57,985 bases of DNA from Bacteroidales bacterium (GCA_029931975.1 JAOZQY010000015.1:1-57985); one strand, 5' to 3'. Counted from the first letter of the stretch, positions 1 to 8,044 are shown. The notes: generated from the sequence alone by a model not told the origin. Made by a program: numbers and translations.

Positions 1-54
1 AATAAATCCATATCCTTTGGATTCATTAAAAAATTTTACTTTACCTTCTTTCAT
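1..54 (-). CDS. Cold-shock domain protein, N-terminal fragment (gene runs off the window)
   Basis: The first 18 codons are visible; the rest lies beyond the left edge. The fragment reads MKEGKVKFFNESKGYGFI, which matches the opening of CspA-type proteins: the first beta strand followed by the start of the K-G-Y/F-G-F-I RNP1 motif. Such proteins are small OB-fold single-stranded nucleic acid binders that act as RNA chaperones in the cytoplasm. A matching promoter lies just upstream. Family assignment is strong despite the short length; the paralogue cannot be named. Confidence 0.85.
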   Translation of the reverse strand, partial: MKEGKVKFFNESKGYGFI

Positions 55-82
55 TGTAATAGATTGATAATTAATAACAGTG

Positions 83-116
83 CAAAAGTAATATAAATAA
101 AAACCAAACACACAAA
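83..116 (-). promoter_or_regulatory. Candidate Bacteroidota promoter for the cold-shock gene
   Basis: On the minus strand TACTTTTG (90 to 83) fits the TAnnTTTG -7 consensus. A TTTG at 116 to 113 lies 22 bases upstream, slightly longer than the usual 19-21 base spacing. This predicts a leader of roughly 20 bases before the ATG at 54. It was found by pattern match only. Confidence 0.45.
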
Positions 117-136
117 GTGAATTAACATTTCTCTAT

Positions 137-793
137 TTACCTGGGTATCATATACAAAAATACAGCGAAAAAATGTGAAATTGTTCCAGCGAGTACCAGT
201 AAGTGCCAGACCAGGTGGTGATAGGGAAACTTTATCACCTTAAAAAACAGGATCCCCACCGTATAACAGAGTCCCCCGATAAGAATCCAGAGTGTGCCCA
301 TAAGTGGCAGGGTATTCATCACCGGTACAATGCCAATTAGAATCAGCCAGCCCATCACCGCATAAGATACCACATAAAAAGTACTGACCCCACTATTAAA
401 ATCGCCCGGACGTGTCAGGATTATCACTGTCCCCACGATGGCCAATCCCCATTCAATCACAAACATGATCCACCCAATGGGGCCATTCAATGTAAGTAGT
501 GCAATGGGTGTGTATGTTCCTGCTATCAGGAAATAAATTGCGATCCGGTCAAAATTGAAAAATATATCCTTGGTTCTTCCCATGGGAAGAATATGAGTAA
601 GTGTAGAAGACAAATAGAGTACAATCATTGATGCACCAAAAACCGATGTGCTCACAATATGCCATCCGTTCCCATACTTAATTGAAAAGTGCAACATAAG
701 TACAAGACCAGCGACTGCCAGTATTGCTCCGAAAAAATGCGACACTGCATTTGCAAGCTCTTCTCCCCGAGAGAATTTTAAATTCTTTTCCAT
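137..793 (-). CDS. Hemolysin III family (PAQR-like) membrane protein
   Basis: This 218-residue protein has seven predicted hydrophobic segments and the hallmarks of the HlyIII/YqfA branch of the PAQR/CREST superfamily. An S-S-T-L-T-H motif ends at His67, an Asp follows in N-F-D-R (Asp82), and a C-terminal histidine cluster sits in the last segment pair (His193, His197). In the superfamily these residues bind zinc and suggest a membrane-embedded hydrolase. The name hemolysin comes from a Bacillus cereus member and is not evidence of haemolysis here. The gene starts at an ATG, is followed by the cold-shock gene on the same strand, and diverges from the histidine kinase. The family is confident; the function is unknown. 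Confidence 0.88.
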   Translation of the reverse strand: MEKNLKFSRGEELANAVSHFFGAILAVAGLVLMLHFSIKYGNGWHIVSTSVFGASMIVLYLSSTLTHILPMGRTKDIFFNFDRIAIYFLIAGTYTPIALLTLNGPIGWIMFVIEWGLAIVGTVIILTRPGDFNSGVSTFYVVSYAVMGWLILIGIVPVMNTLPLMGTLWILIGGLCYTVGILFFKVIKFPYHHLVWHLLVLAGTISHFFAVFLYMIPR

Positions 794-809
794 TAAAATT
801 AATTTTCCT

Positions 810-817
810 CAAAAGTA
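810..817 (-). promoter_or_regulatory. Candidate -7 box for the hemolysin III family gene
   Basis: TACTTTTG on the minus strand matches TAnnTTTG exactly and ends 17 bases before the ATG at 793. I saw no convincing -33 TTTG at the expected distance. Confidence 0.4.
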
Positions 818-881
818 TACAAGCTAATTATAAGTGGGCTAATCAGCAGTCCCGGCATACCTGTTTTTGTCCCAAAATCTG

Positions 882-889
882 TATATTTG
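882..889 (+). promoter_or_regulatory. Candidate -7 box for the TPR histidine kinase
   Basis: TATATTTG matches TAnnTTTG exactly, 32 bases before the ATG at 922. The nearest upstream TTTG (866-869) is only 12 bases away, so the -33 element is not convincing. Confidence 0.4.
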
Positions 890-921
890 TTTGAAACCTT
901 ACCTGGAAGTCATTTCAACTA

Positions 922-2991
922 ATGAATCGAATCCTGTTATTAGTATTTCTTGCTATCTGGCCCTTCAAACCATTCTATGGACAGGATTCAAGGACAGATA
1001 GTCTACTGAGCATGACCGTGGAGGCATCTGACAATAAACTGGCCACTACTTTTTATGAGCTTTCTCTTTCGCTGCAGGATGAATATCCGGACAGCGCTCT
1101 TTATTTTGCCAATCGCGCAGAATTAATGTTGCAACGCAGCGATCCACGATCGCTTCTGCCCTTTTTGTTTAAAAGTAAGGGGCGAATCTACAAGTTAAAG
1201 CTGGTTACCGAACGGAGCCTGTTCTATTATAGAAAGGCCTATGATGAGTTTATCAAGTTGGAGAATTACAATGAGATCGGGGATTGTGCCCTGAAAATGG
1301 GAAATCTCTATTATGATGTTTCCAATTTCAGCGAAGCGTATTTTTTCTTCATGCAGAGTCTGAATGCATTTGAAAGAGAGGGCAATAATCTGGGCATTGC
1401 AAATATGGAAAATAACCTGGGCAATGTATCTCATGATATGGGACGATTATCCGATGCCGAGAAGCACTATCAGAACGCATATGACATCTACAGGGAGAAT
1501 GATCTTTCCACAGAGGCATACGGGGCACTTGGGAACATTGGTCTGATCCTTTATGCTAAACAACAATACGATTCGGCCCTGACCTGTTACAACGAGGTGA
1601 TGAATAAGCTCAATCCTGATTCGCTAATTTCCCCAATGCAACAACAAATTCTATCGGGAGTGTATAATAATACGGCTCTTACATACGATGATCTGGGCGA
1701 TGAAGCAAAGGCTCTGGACTATTATAAAAAAGCTCTTAATCTCGCTCTGAAAATAGACGACCAGTTAACCGCCGGCTCGGTGTATGTGAATCTTGGGGCT
1801 CTATACAGGAAGATGAAGGATCAGGACTCGTCACTGTATTATTTACACAGGGCACTTCGCATTGCAAAAAACAGGGGATCCAGATCGCTAGAGCTTGATA
1901 CCTATGATGAGTTGGCCAAGCTTCATGCCGGATCGGGTAATTATGCATCGGCCTATAACTGGCAGCTTCGTTATGATACACTGTATAAAAAAGTCTTTAA
2001 TGAGGATCAGTCGGAACAGATATCCAGGCTCAGAGCCATGTACGAGCAGGAGATAAGCGAAAAGGAGATACTGCAGCTTCAGTCTGAATCACTGATCCAG
2101 AAAACACTTAATAAGGTATTTGTCATTTTTCTTGTGGTCATTGTGATCCTGGTTATTATTATTGCCATAAACCTCAGGTCAAAGAAACGAACCAATCAGA
2201 TGCTTGCGGAGCGTAACCTGCAGATAAGCAATGCCATTCAGCAACTCAGCGAATCGGAAAACGAACTTCAAAAACTAAATAAATCCAAGGACAGAATATT
2301 CTCTGTAGTGGCCCATGATCTTCGAAACCCTGTTGCCGCTGTTACCGGATTCTCAGAACTTCTCTATGATAATTTCGATGACTTCCCGGTGGATACTCAG
2401 AAAGAGTACCTTTTGCAGATTCTTCAGGGGACACAACGAATACAGAACCTGCTGGAAAACCTCCTGATCTGGGCGAGATCGCAGATGAAGGCAGTGAAGT
2501 ATGATCCGGAAATCCTGAAGATGAAAGGCCTGCTGGAAGAGTGTGTCAGGGAGATGAAGGCCAATTTGGACCATAAGAAAGTCGAATGCCTTTTGAAAGT
2601 CAGTCCCACATGCAGGGCTTATGCAGATAAGGTAATGATTTACACAGTATTTCGCAATCTGATTATCAATGCAATCAAGTTCAGCTTTCCGGGTAGCAAA
2701 ATTAGGATTAGCTCAAAAACCACAGCAGAGGGCTGCACCATTATTGTTTCAGATGAAGGAATTGGCATCCAACCGGAAATCCAGGCAAAACTTTTCACAG
2801 CCAACGAAGTGGTTTCCACTCCGGGTACAACGGGGGAATCCGGATCGGGACTGGGACTGGTGATATGCAAGGAATTTCTGGAAAAGAATCAGGGCGCAAT
2901 AAGCGTAGAGAGTGAACCAGGCAATGGGTCCTCATTTATAGTAAGCCTCCCTTCCGGAGTGGCAGCCCCCTCTACTTCAACTTCTCCGTAA
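922..2991 (+). CDS. TPR-containing sensor histidine kinase
   Basis: This 689-residue protein has the common Bacteroidota layout. A signal peptide covers about residues 1-20. TPR repeats at about 45-360 (for example the Y-x-x-A-L-x-Y-Y-x-x-A-L type helices) would lie in the periplasm. One transmembrane helix spans about 398-418 and a coiled coil follows. The HisKA domain carries the phospho-acceptor His465 in A-H-D-L-R. The HATPase domain shows the N box (Asn583), the D-E-G-I-G G1 box (Asp611) and a G-S-G-L-G-L G2 box. No receiver or DNA-binding domain is attached and no partner regulator is adjacent, so its output is unknown. Its 3' end overlaps the convergent msrA by 20 bases. A similar kinase lies at 29816-32092. 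Confidence 0.92.
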   Translation: MNRILLLVFLAIWPFKPFYGQDSRTDSLLSMTVEASDNKLATTFYELSLSLQDEYPDSALYFANRAELMLQRSDPRSLLPFLFKSKGRIYKLKLVTERSLFYYRKAYDEFIKLENYNEIGDCALKMGNLYYDVSNFSEAYFFFMQSLNAFEREGNNLGIANMENNLGNVSHDMGRLSDAEKHYQNAYDIYRENDLSTEAYGALGNIGLILYAKQQYDSALTCYNEVMNKLNPDSLISPMQQQILSGVYNNTALTYDDLGDEAKALDYYKKALNLALKIDDQLTAGSVYVNLGALYRKMKDQDSSLYYLHRALRIAKNRGSRSLELDTYDELAKLHAGSGNYASAYNWQLRYDTLYKKVFNEDQSEQISRLRAMYEQEISEKEILQLQSESLIQKTLNKVFVIFLVVIVILVIIIAINLRSKKRTNQMLAERNLQISNAIQQLSESENELQKLNKSKDRIFSVVAHDLRNPVAAVTGFSELLYDNFDDFPVDTQKEYLLQILQGTQRIQNLLENLLIWARSQMKAVKYDPEILKMKGLLEECVREMKANLDHKKVECLLKVSPTCRAYADKVMIYTVFRNLIINAIKFSFPGSKIRISSKTTAEGCTIIVSDEGIGIQPEIQAKLFTANEVVSTPGTTGESGSGLGLVICKEFLEKNQGAISVESEPGNGSSFIVSLPSGVAAPSTSTSP

Positions 2992-3511
2992 AGATACGCT
3001 CAAATTTCTCTACTTTGGGATTGATTACCAGACGACAGTATCCCTGGTTCGGATTGTTCTCGAAATATTCCTGGTGGTAAGCTTCTGCACTGTAAAAGGC
3101 ATCGAAAGCTTCCACGGTGGTCACGATGGGGTCCTTCCATAAGTCTTCTGAACCCAGTTGCTCAATGACCTTGAGGGCAATTTCTTTTTGCTGCTCATTG
3201 TGAAATAATACAATGGAACGATACTGAGTGCCCACATCTGCCCCCTGGCGGTTCAGGGTGGTGGGATCGTGGGTTTTAAAGAAGATTTCCAGAAGATCCA
3301 CGAATGAGACTGTTTCAGGATCAAAAGAGATCTGAACTACTTCGGCATGTCCGCTCTTCCCGGATGTAACCATTTTATAGTCCGGATTGGCCACATTACC
3401 TCCCGAATACCCTGATTCAACCTTATGAACACCTTCCACCCGTTCAAAAATTGCTTCCACACACCAGAAGCAACCACCACCAAAAGTTGCAATTTCCACT
3501 TTATCCTTCAT
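2972..3511 (-). CDS. msrA: Peptide methionine-S-sulfoxide reductase
   Basis: MsrA reduces the S epimer of methionine sulfoxide in proteins, with electrons supplied by thioredoxin. The catalytic G-C-F-W-C motif sits about 12 residues from the start, the usual place for cytoplasmic MsrA. The family signatures E-S-G-Y-S-G-G, H-A-E-V-V and Y-H-Q-E-Y-F all follow. I place the start at the ATG at 3511 (MKDKVEIATF). An in-frame extension to 3574 adds 21 hydrophobic residues not typical of the family, although a signal-anchor form cannot be excluded. The protein is about 179 residues. The gene overlaps the 3' end of the convergent histidine kinase. Confidence 0.93.
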   Translation of the reverse strand: MKDKVEIATFGGGCFWCVEAIFERVEGVHKVESGYSGGNVANPDYKMVTSGKSGHAEVVQISFDPETVSFVDLLEIFFKTHDPTTLNRQGADVGTQYRSIVLFHNEQQKEIALKVIEQLGSEDLWKDPIVTTVEAFDAFYSAEAYHQEYFENNPNQGYCRLVINPKVEKFERIFTEKLK

Positions 3512-3646
3512 ATTATTTGTTCCAATCAGCGCCAAATATAAAAAGAGCCTGGTAAATATACTTAGTACTGTCATGGTATATTAACCATCTGCATAGCATA
3601 TTGTTTGGAATTGGAATTCATCGCATTTTCGTTGTAACTTTATATC

Positions 3647-4666
3647 ATGCAGGAGGCTTTACATTACAGGAAATTTGATAAGCAGGGGGTGGAGTGCCTG
3701 CTCTGTCCTCATAGATGTAAGCTCAAACCGGGTCACTATGGGAAATGCAGGACACGAATAAACAGAGATGGAAAACTGTTTACTGAAAGTTACGGAATTC
3801 TCTCTTCGATCTCTTCGGATCCCATAGAAAAGAAGCCACTCTATCATTTTCTTCCGGGCCGCCCCATCCTTTCCATTGGTAGTTTCGGGTGCAACCTCAC
3901 ATGTGACTTCTGTCAGAATTGTGAAATCACCCAGATTGATCCACGAATTTTTTCCCATCATCCCTTCCGGGATCCTGAAGATATTGTAAACAAGGCCATT
4001 TTGCAGCACGACAACATTGGACTGGCTTATACTTATAATGAACCCACTGTCTATTTCGAATACATGATCAGATGTGCCCGGTTGATAAAAGAACATCATT
4101 TCAGCAATGTCATGGTCACCAACGGATACATCAATCCTGGTCCTCTCGATGAGCTTTTTCCATTTATGGATGCTTTTAATGTGGATTTGAAATCCTTCCG
4201 GAACTTGTTTTATCAACAGCGCTCCGGAGCCAGCCTGCATCCTGTACTGGAATCAATCAAAAGCATTGCTAAAGCCGGACGGCACCTGGAGCTGACTTTC
4301 CTGATTATACCTGATCATAACGATGATGAGAAAGAGTGGCAAGAGATGATCAAATGGATATCAGACCACTGCGGAAGAAGCACCATTCTTCACGTGAGCA
4401 GATATTATCCCTATTACAAGATGGATAAACCCCCTACTCCACTCTCTACCATAGAAGGTTTCATGGAACTGGCCAGGGAGCAAATTGATTACGTATATCC
4501 AGGCAATACACCACAGCTTGACAATCATACATACTGTCCTGCCTGCGGAAATCTCTTGATTGAACGTTTTTTATACGATGCCAGGGTAAGCGGAATAGAT
4601 CCGGACGGAAATTGCACAGAGTGCAAGCAAAAGATTGTTGGAGTCTTTAATAAAGAAGCCTTATGA
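3647..4666 (+). CDS. amrS: AmmeMemoRadiSam system radical SAM enzyme
   Basis: This 339-residue protein is related to PFL-activating-type radical SAM enzymes. The 4Fe-4S cluster motif CX3CX2C is Cys82, Cys86 and Cys89 in G-C-N-L-T-C-D-F-C. Extra cysteine groups flank the barrel: Cys17, Cys20, Cys24 and Cys34 at the N terminus, and two C-x-x-C pairs near the C terminus (C-P-A-C and C-T-E-C), which look like a zinc or auxiliary-cluster site. This arrangement marks the AmrS family, encoded next to MEMO1 and AMMECR1 homologues. The substrate is unknown to me. The stop codon overlaps the next ATG as ATGA, implying translational coupling. The gene opens the operon. Confidence 0.93.
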   Translation: MQEALHYRKFDKQGVECLLCPHRCKLKPGHYGKCRTRINRDGKLFTESYGILSSISSDPIEKKPLYHFLPGRPILSIGSFGCNLTCDFCQNCEITQIDPRIFSHHPFRDPEDIVNKAILQHDNIGLAYTYNEPTVYFEYMIRCARLIKEHHFSNVMVTNGYINPGPLDELFPFMDAFNVDLKSFRNLFYQQRSGASLHPVLESIKSIAKAGRHLELTFLIIPDHNDDEKEWQEMIKWISDHCGRSTILHVSRYYPYYKMDKPPTPLSTIEGFMELAREQIDYVYPGNTPQLDNHTYCPACGNLLIERFLYDARVSGIDPDGNCTECKQKIVGVFNKEAL

Positions 4667-5493
4667 GAACACGGAGCGCAGCAGTGGAGGGCAGGTTTTA
4701 CCCATCTACAAAAAGCAGAATCTTTGATCAGATTATGGAGATTGAACAATCGGGAAGGTATGCGGAGCCAGACCTGTCACCCGACCAGGTATTTGGTGCG
4801 GTTCTGCCTCATGCAGGCCATCTTTACTCCGGATACCAGACCATCCCGTTTTTCCAGTTGATCAGGAGGCAAAGGATTTTTCCGGACACCTTTGTTATTG
4901 TTCACCCAAACCATGCGGGACACGGCCTTCCTCTAGCCATTGATGAATCTTCAATCTGGTCCAATTCCATTGGAGAGGTACCCGTTGATCTTGAGCTGGC
5001 AGGCGCCATGGAGCTTTCCTTTGATACAAGGGCTCATACCAGTGAACACTCCGCAGAGGTCATTATCCCTTTTATTCAATACTTTCTGGCCGACCACTCC
5101 TTTTCCATTGTTCCTGTGAGTATGATGGATCAGTCATATAAAAAAGCTAAGCTTATTTCAGAACGGATACAGCAAGGAGTTACCAGAACCGGCAGAAACA
5201 TTATGGTGATTGCATCCTGCGATTTTTCACATTACCTTCCCCCTGCTGAGGGCATGAAACTCGATCAGCTCATTCTGGATAAAATTATTGATCATAACAC
5301 TCCGGGTGTTGAGCGGGCCGTTATTGAAAACCGTGTTTCGGTGTGTGGTTATGGTCCCATTATGACCCTGATGGAATATTCCGGCTCCATAAGTTCCGCA
5401 TATCAGATCGAGATACTGGCCAGGGGACATTCAGGAGAAGTCTCTCCCTCCAATAAGGTGGTGGATTATATTTCCCTAATTGCTTACCGATGA
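4663..5493 (+). CDS. amrB: AmmeMemoRadiSam system protein B (MEMO1 homologue)
   Basis: This 276-residue protein of the MEMO family has a fold related to class III extradiol dioxygenases. The residues that bind metal in human MEMO1 have counterparts: His50 in L-P-H-A-G-H, His81 in H-P-N-H-A-G-H-G, and Cys228 in V-C-G-Y-G-P-I. The motifs H-T-S-E-H-S-A-E-V-I-I-P-F and C-D-F-S-H-Y are also typical. The length is close to the human protein (297 residues). It overlaps the genes on both sides by 4 bases, so the three products are likely made together. The enzymatic activity is unknown from sequence, but retention of the putative metal ligands suggests the site is functional. Confidence 0.93.
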   Translation: MRTRSAAVEGRFYPSTKSRIFDQIMEIEQSGRYAEPDLSPDQVFGAVLPHAGHLYSGYQTIPFFQLIRRQRIFPDTFVIVHPNHAGHGLPLAIDESSIWSNSIGEVPVDLELAGAMELSFDTRAHTSEHSAEVIIPFIQYFLADHSFSIVPVSMMDQSYKKAKLISERIQQGVTRTGRNIMVIASCDFSHYLPPAEGMKLDQLILDKIIDHNTPGVERAVIENRVSVCGYGPIMTLMEYSGSISSAYQIEILARGHSGEVSPSNKVVDYISLIAYR

Positions 5494-6047
5494 AATTTAG
5501 CGCATCGGAAAAAGAAACCCTGCTTCTACTTGCTGGCAGGGCCATTGAAGGGAGTCTTAATCCTATGCAGGACCAGTCTTCCTGGTCGCCAGCAATAAGC
5601 GAAGCCCTTGAGATCAAGTGTGGTGCCTTTGTGTCACTCTATGTGGATAAAAAGCTCAGGGGATGTATTGGAACCTTCTCCGAAGAAGAGCCTTTGCATT
5701 TAAATGTGACAAATATGGCGGTCTCAGCGGCTGTTAGTGATACCAGGTTCAGCTCTATTCTTCCCGGGGAGCTATCCCGCCTCGAAATCGAGATCAGTAT
5801 TCTTACTCCCCGCCAACGAATATACGACCCTGATGATATTGAGATTGGCAGGCACGGTATTTATATCAGGCAGGGAAGCAACAGGGGTACCCTGCTACCT
5901 CAGGTTGCTGTAAATCAAAATTGGTCGGTTAATGAATTTCTCGGCAATTGTTCCAGGGACAAGGCCGGTATTGGTTGGGATGGCTGGAAAACTGCTGAAG
6001 TATATATCTACGAAGCTGTTGTATTCAAATCCAATCCGACTTTTTGA
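5490..6047 (+). CDS. amrA: AmmeMemoRadiSam system protein A (AMMECR1 homologue)
   Basis: This 185-residue single-domain protein carries the invariant AMMECR1 motif L-R-G-C-I-G-T-F at residues 56-63, followed by the conserved segment around L-P-Q-V-A-V. In humans, loss of AMMECR1 is linked to an Alport/intellectual disability syndrome, but no biochemical activity is firmly assigned in bacteria to my knowledge. The start codon overlaps the MEMO-family stop (ATGA), completing a three-gene operon. The cysteine in the motif is retained, so a thiol-based or metal-based role remains possible. Confidence 0.93.
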   Translation: MKFSASEKETLLLLAGRAIEGSLNPMQDQSSWSPAISEALEIKCGAFVSLYVDKKLRGCIGTFSEEEPLHLNVTNMAVSAAVSDTRFSSILPGELSRLEIEISILTPRQRIYDPDDIEIGRHGIYIRQGSNRGTLLPQVAVNQNWSVNEFLGNCSRDKAGIGWDGWKTAEVYIYEAVVFKSNPTF

Positions 6048-6092
6048 TAAACTGTTAATTATCCTTAAAAAGCAGGATCCAGATTCGAGATT

Positions 6093-6124
6093 TTTGCAAT
6101 TACGAAGTTCTTCGTATATATTTG
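6093..6124 (+). promoter_or_regulatory. Bacteroidota-type promoter of the BlaI/M56 operon
   Basis: TTTG at 6093-6096 and TATATTTG at 6117-6124 are separated by exactly 20 bases, matching the TTTG-N19-21-TAnnTTTG consensus at both elements. Transcription should begin near 6131, giving a leader of about 15 bases. The first operator (6101-6116) fills the spacer and the second covers the predicted start site. Confidence 0.75.
6101..6116. promoter_or_regulatory. Operator 1 for the BlaI-type repressor
   Basis: TACGAAGTTCTTCGTA is a perfect inverted repeat with 7-base arms and a 2-base centre. It lies in the promoter spacer. BlaI/MecI family dimers bind short palindromes of the TACA/TGTA kind, so this TACG-variant palindrome is a credible autoregulatory site. 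Confidence 0.75.
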
Positions 6125-6125
6125 C

Positions 6126-6141
6126 TACGAAACTCTTCGTA
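6126..6141. promoter_or_regulatory. Operator 2 for the BlaI-type repressor
   Basis: TACGAAACTCTTCGTA is a near copy of operator 1 with 6-base perfect arms. The centres of the two sites are 25 bases apart. It covers the predicted transcription start and ends 4 bases before the ATG of the repressor gene. Confidence 0.72.
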
Positions 6142-6145
6142 TAAT

Positions 6146-6514
6146 ATGGCTAAACCTACAGATAGCGAACTGGAAATCCTGCAGGTGCTCTGGGAACATG
6201 GCTCCATGACCGTAAGAGAGCTAAATGATAAATTGAATGATCAGCGAAGGGTTGGCTATACAACTTCTTTGAAAATGATGCAGATCATGACCGAGAAAGG
6301 CTTGCTTACACGGGATACCTCACTTCGTTCCCATATTTACGCCCCTGCCCTGCAACCTGAGGATGTGCAATCGAATATCCTGAACCATGTATTAAAAACC
6401 GTATTCATGGGTAACAGGTCCCGTATGGTTCTGCAGGTCATGGGAAATCAATCTGTCTCTCGTGAAGAATTAGCAGAGCTCAAAGCCTTGATTAAAAAAA
6501 TTGAAGCGCATTAA
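6146..6514 (+). CDS. BlaI/MecI/CopY family transcriptional repressor
   Basis: This is a 122-residue winged-helix protein opening M-A-K-P-T-D-S-E-L-E-I-L-Q-V-L-W, the classic BlaI/MecI N terminus. The recognition region R-V-G-Y-T-T-S-L-K-M-M-Q-I-M follows, and the C-terminal part is a dimerisation region. I chose the ATG at 6146. An in-frame upstream ATG at 6122 falls within the promoter and operator 2, so it cannot lie in the transcript. The M56 metalloprotease gene starts one base after the stop, forming the classical repressor/sensor-protease pair. The repressor would be inactivated by proteolysis triggered by its partner, but whether that happens here is inferred. Confidence 0.92.
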   Translation: MAKPTDSELEILQVLWEHGSMTVRELNDKLNDQRRVGYTTSLKMMQIMTEKGLLTRDTSLRSHIYAPALQPEDVQSNILNHVLKTVFMGNRSRMVLQVMGNQSVSREELAELKALIKKIEAH

Positions 6515-6515
6515 A

Positions 6516-7943
6516 ATGGGATTATTTAAGGAGACACATATCTGGCTGGTGGTTTTGGGAAAAACCCTTGTGCACAGTATGTGGATCGGACTCCTGATCC
6601 TGGGCCTTCTCCGACTTGTGTTGCAACATATTTCGGTGAAATTCTCTAATCTGCGTTATGGATTCTCTGTATCTGCTCTCCTCCTTCTATTTTGTTCACT
6701 TATTGCCGCTTTTATCATCCTTTATAAACCGGCTGTTCCTCAAGTTCCATTCAGTCCATGGAGAACAGCATCTCCGCTTTCTCTTAATCTCCTGTTTGAA
6801 TCCAGTGAAAGCGTGGTTTCCCGAAGGAGCTTACTGTTTAGTTTTTTCGCATATGTATATTTTGCAGGAACATTGTTTATGCTGCTACGTTCAGCAGCTT
6901 CCTTAAACCATATAAGAGGCTTGCAAAAAAGCGGTACAGGAATTGGTCCGGAATGGCAGGATCGATTTTCAAGGATTGGCAGATCCCTTGGTATACGTCG
7001 CAGCATTAAACTTCTTGAGTCGCATCGTGTAAAGAGTCCCCTGCTTATTGGCTTTTTTAAACCTGCAGTAATCGTTCCAGCAGGTATGCTTACGCACCTT
7101 CCTCTTGCTCAAATTGAATGCATATTGATGCATGAACTCTATCATTTAAAACGGAGAGATCACCTGGTGAATATCATGCAACTTTTTCTGGAAGGAATAC
7201 TCTTTTATAATCCGGCTGTATGGATTATATCGGCCCATATACGGGACGAGAGGGAGCATTGTTGTGATGATGAGGTAATTCACAGCACTGATGATCCCGT
7301 TATTTACGCCAGGGCCCTTATTCATATAGCAGAAGAACAACAGTTTAGCCGATTTTCTCCGGGAGCGGTCGGAACTACAAAAGGTCAATTCAGTTCCCGT
7401 ATCATGCGAATCTTAAATATAGACAACATGAAAACAAATATGCGTGACAAAGTAATAGCCTTTGCACTTATGGCGGGAAGTGTGATCCTCCTGCTCACAG
7501 TGAGTGCTTTCAGTGCAGGACCATCCTTTACCAGGTTTACCAACATGAACGAAGCACTGAGAACTCCAGTCCCTGAGTCTGTGACAATAGTATTTGCAGA
7601 TACCATTCCTCAAAAAAGAAAAGCTGGCAAAGCGGAAATTGAACAGGAGATAGAAGATGCCAAACAGGAGGCCCTGGAAAAGATGGAGGAGATCGACTGG
7701 GAAGAGATACCTATGGAGCTGGAGCAGGATATGGAATCTGTCAGAGCTGAGATTGAAGATATTGACTGGGAAGAGGTGAAACTGGACCTGGAGCAAAGCA
7801 TGTTGGAGATGAAAATTGATATGGAGGAGATGAGGATAGAAATCGGGAATTCCATGAAAGAGATAAATTGGAATGAGATTGAGAAAGAGCTGGAGAAAAT
7901 AAAGCTTCACATGGACTTATTGAAGATTGAAATGGAGCCTTAA
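6516..7943 (+). CDS. M56 family (BlaR1/MecR1-like) membrane metallopeptidase
   Basis: This is a 475-residue integral membrane protein. Membrane segments lie near residues 12-32, 44-64, 100-125 and 311-333. The zinc protease motif H-E-L-Y-H begins at His206. Unlike BlaR1 it has no penicillin-binding sensor domain. After the last membrane helix there is a roughly 110-residue acidic, helical tail with three related segments (E-I-D-W-E-E-I, D-I-D-W-E-E-V, E-I-N-W-N-E-I) spaced by 23 and 34 residues. I start at ATG 6516; a TTG at 6501 would overlap the repressor gene. The ligand is unknown, and the tail presumably senses something in the periplasm or mediates oligomerisation. Confidence 0.88.
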   Translation: MGLFKETHIWLVVLGKTLVHSMWIGLLILGLLRLVLQHISVKFSNLRYGFSVSALLLLFCSLIAAFIILYKPAVPQVPFSPWRTASPLSLNLLFESSESVVSRRSLLFSFFAYVYFAGTLFMLLRSAASLNHIRGLQKSGTGIGPEWQDRFSRIGRSLGIRRSIKLLESHRVKSPLLIGFFKPAVIVPAGMLTHLPLAQIECILMHELYHLKRRDHLVNIMQLFLEGILFYNPAVWIISAHIRDEREHCCDDEVIHSTDDPVIYARALIHIAEEQQFSRFSPGAVGTTKGQFSSRIMRILNIDNMKTNMRDKVIAFALMAGSVILLLTVSAFSAGPSFTRFTNMNEALRTPVPESVTIVFADTIPQKRKAGKAEIEQEIEDAKQEALEKMEEIDWEEIPMELEQDMESVRAEIEDIDWEEVKLDLEQSMLEMKIDMEEMRIEIGNSMKEINWNEIEKELEKIKLHMDLLKIEMEP

Positions 7944-8044
7944 AGATTTGGATATTAAAATATATCCTCTATATTTGCTTGCATAGGATTTTACAGACTA
8001 ACAATAGATAGTCACTAACCCTAAAACTAAAGCTGTAATTGAGG

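Noticed and set aside
3512-3574. Longer MsrA with a hydrophobic N-terminal extension
   Set aside because: MsrA normally begins shortly before G-C-F-W-C, and the extension has no clear signal cleavage site. Kept only as a possibility.
6501-6515. TTG start for the M56 protein
   Set aside because: It would overlap the repressor gene; the ATG at 6516 follows the repressor stop by one base and gives the expected N terminus.
7610-7855. Minus-strand serine-rich open frame opposite the M56 tail
   Set aside because: It is the antisense of Glu/Asp-rich codons and has no start context or family resemblance.
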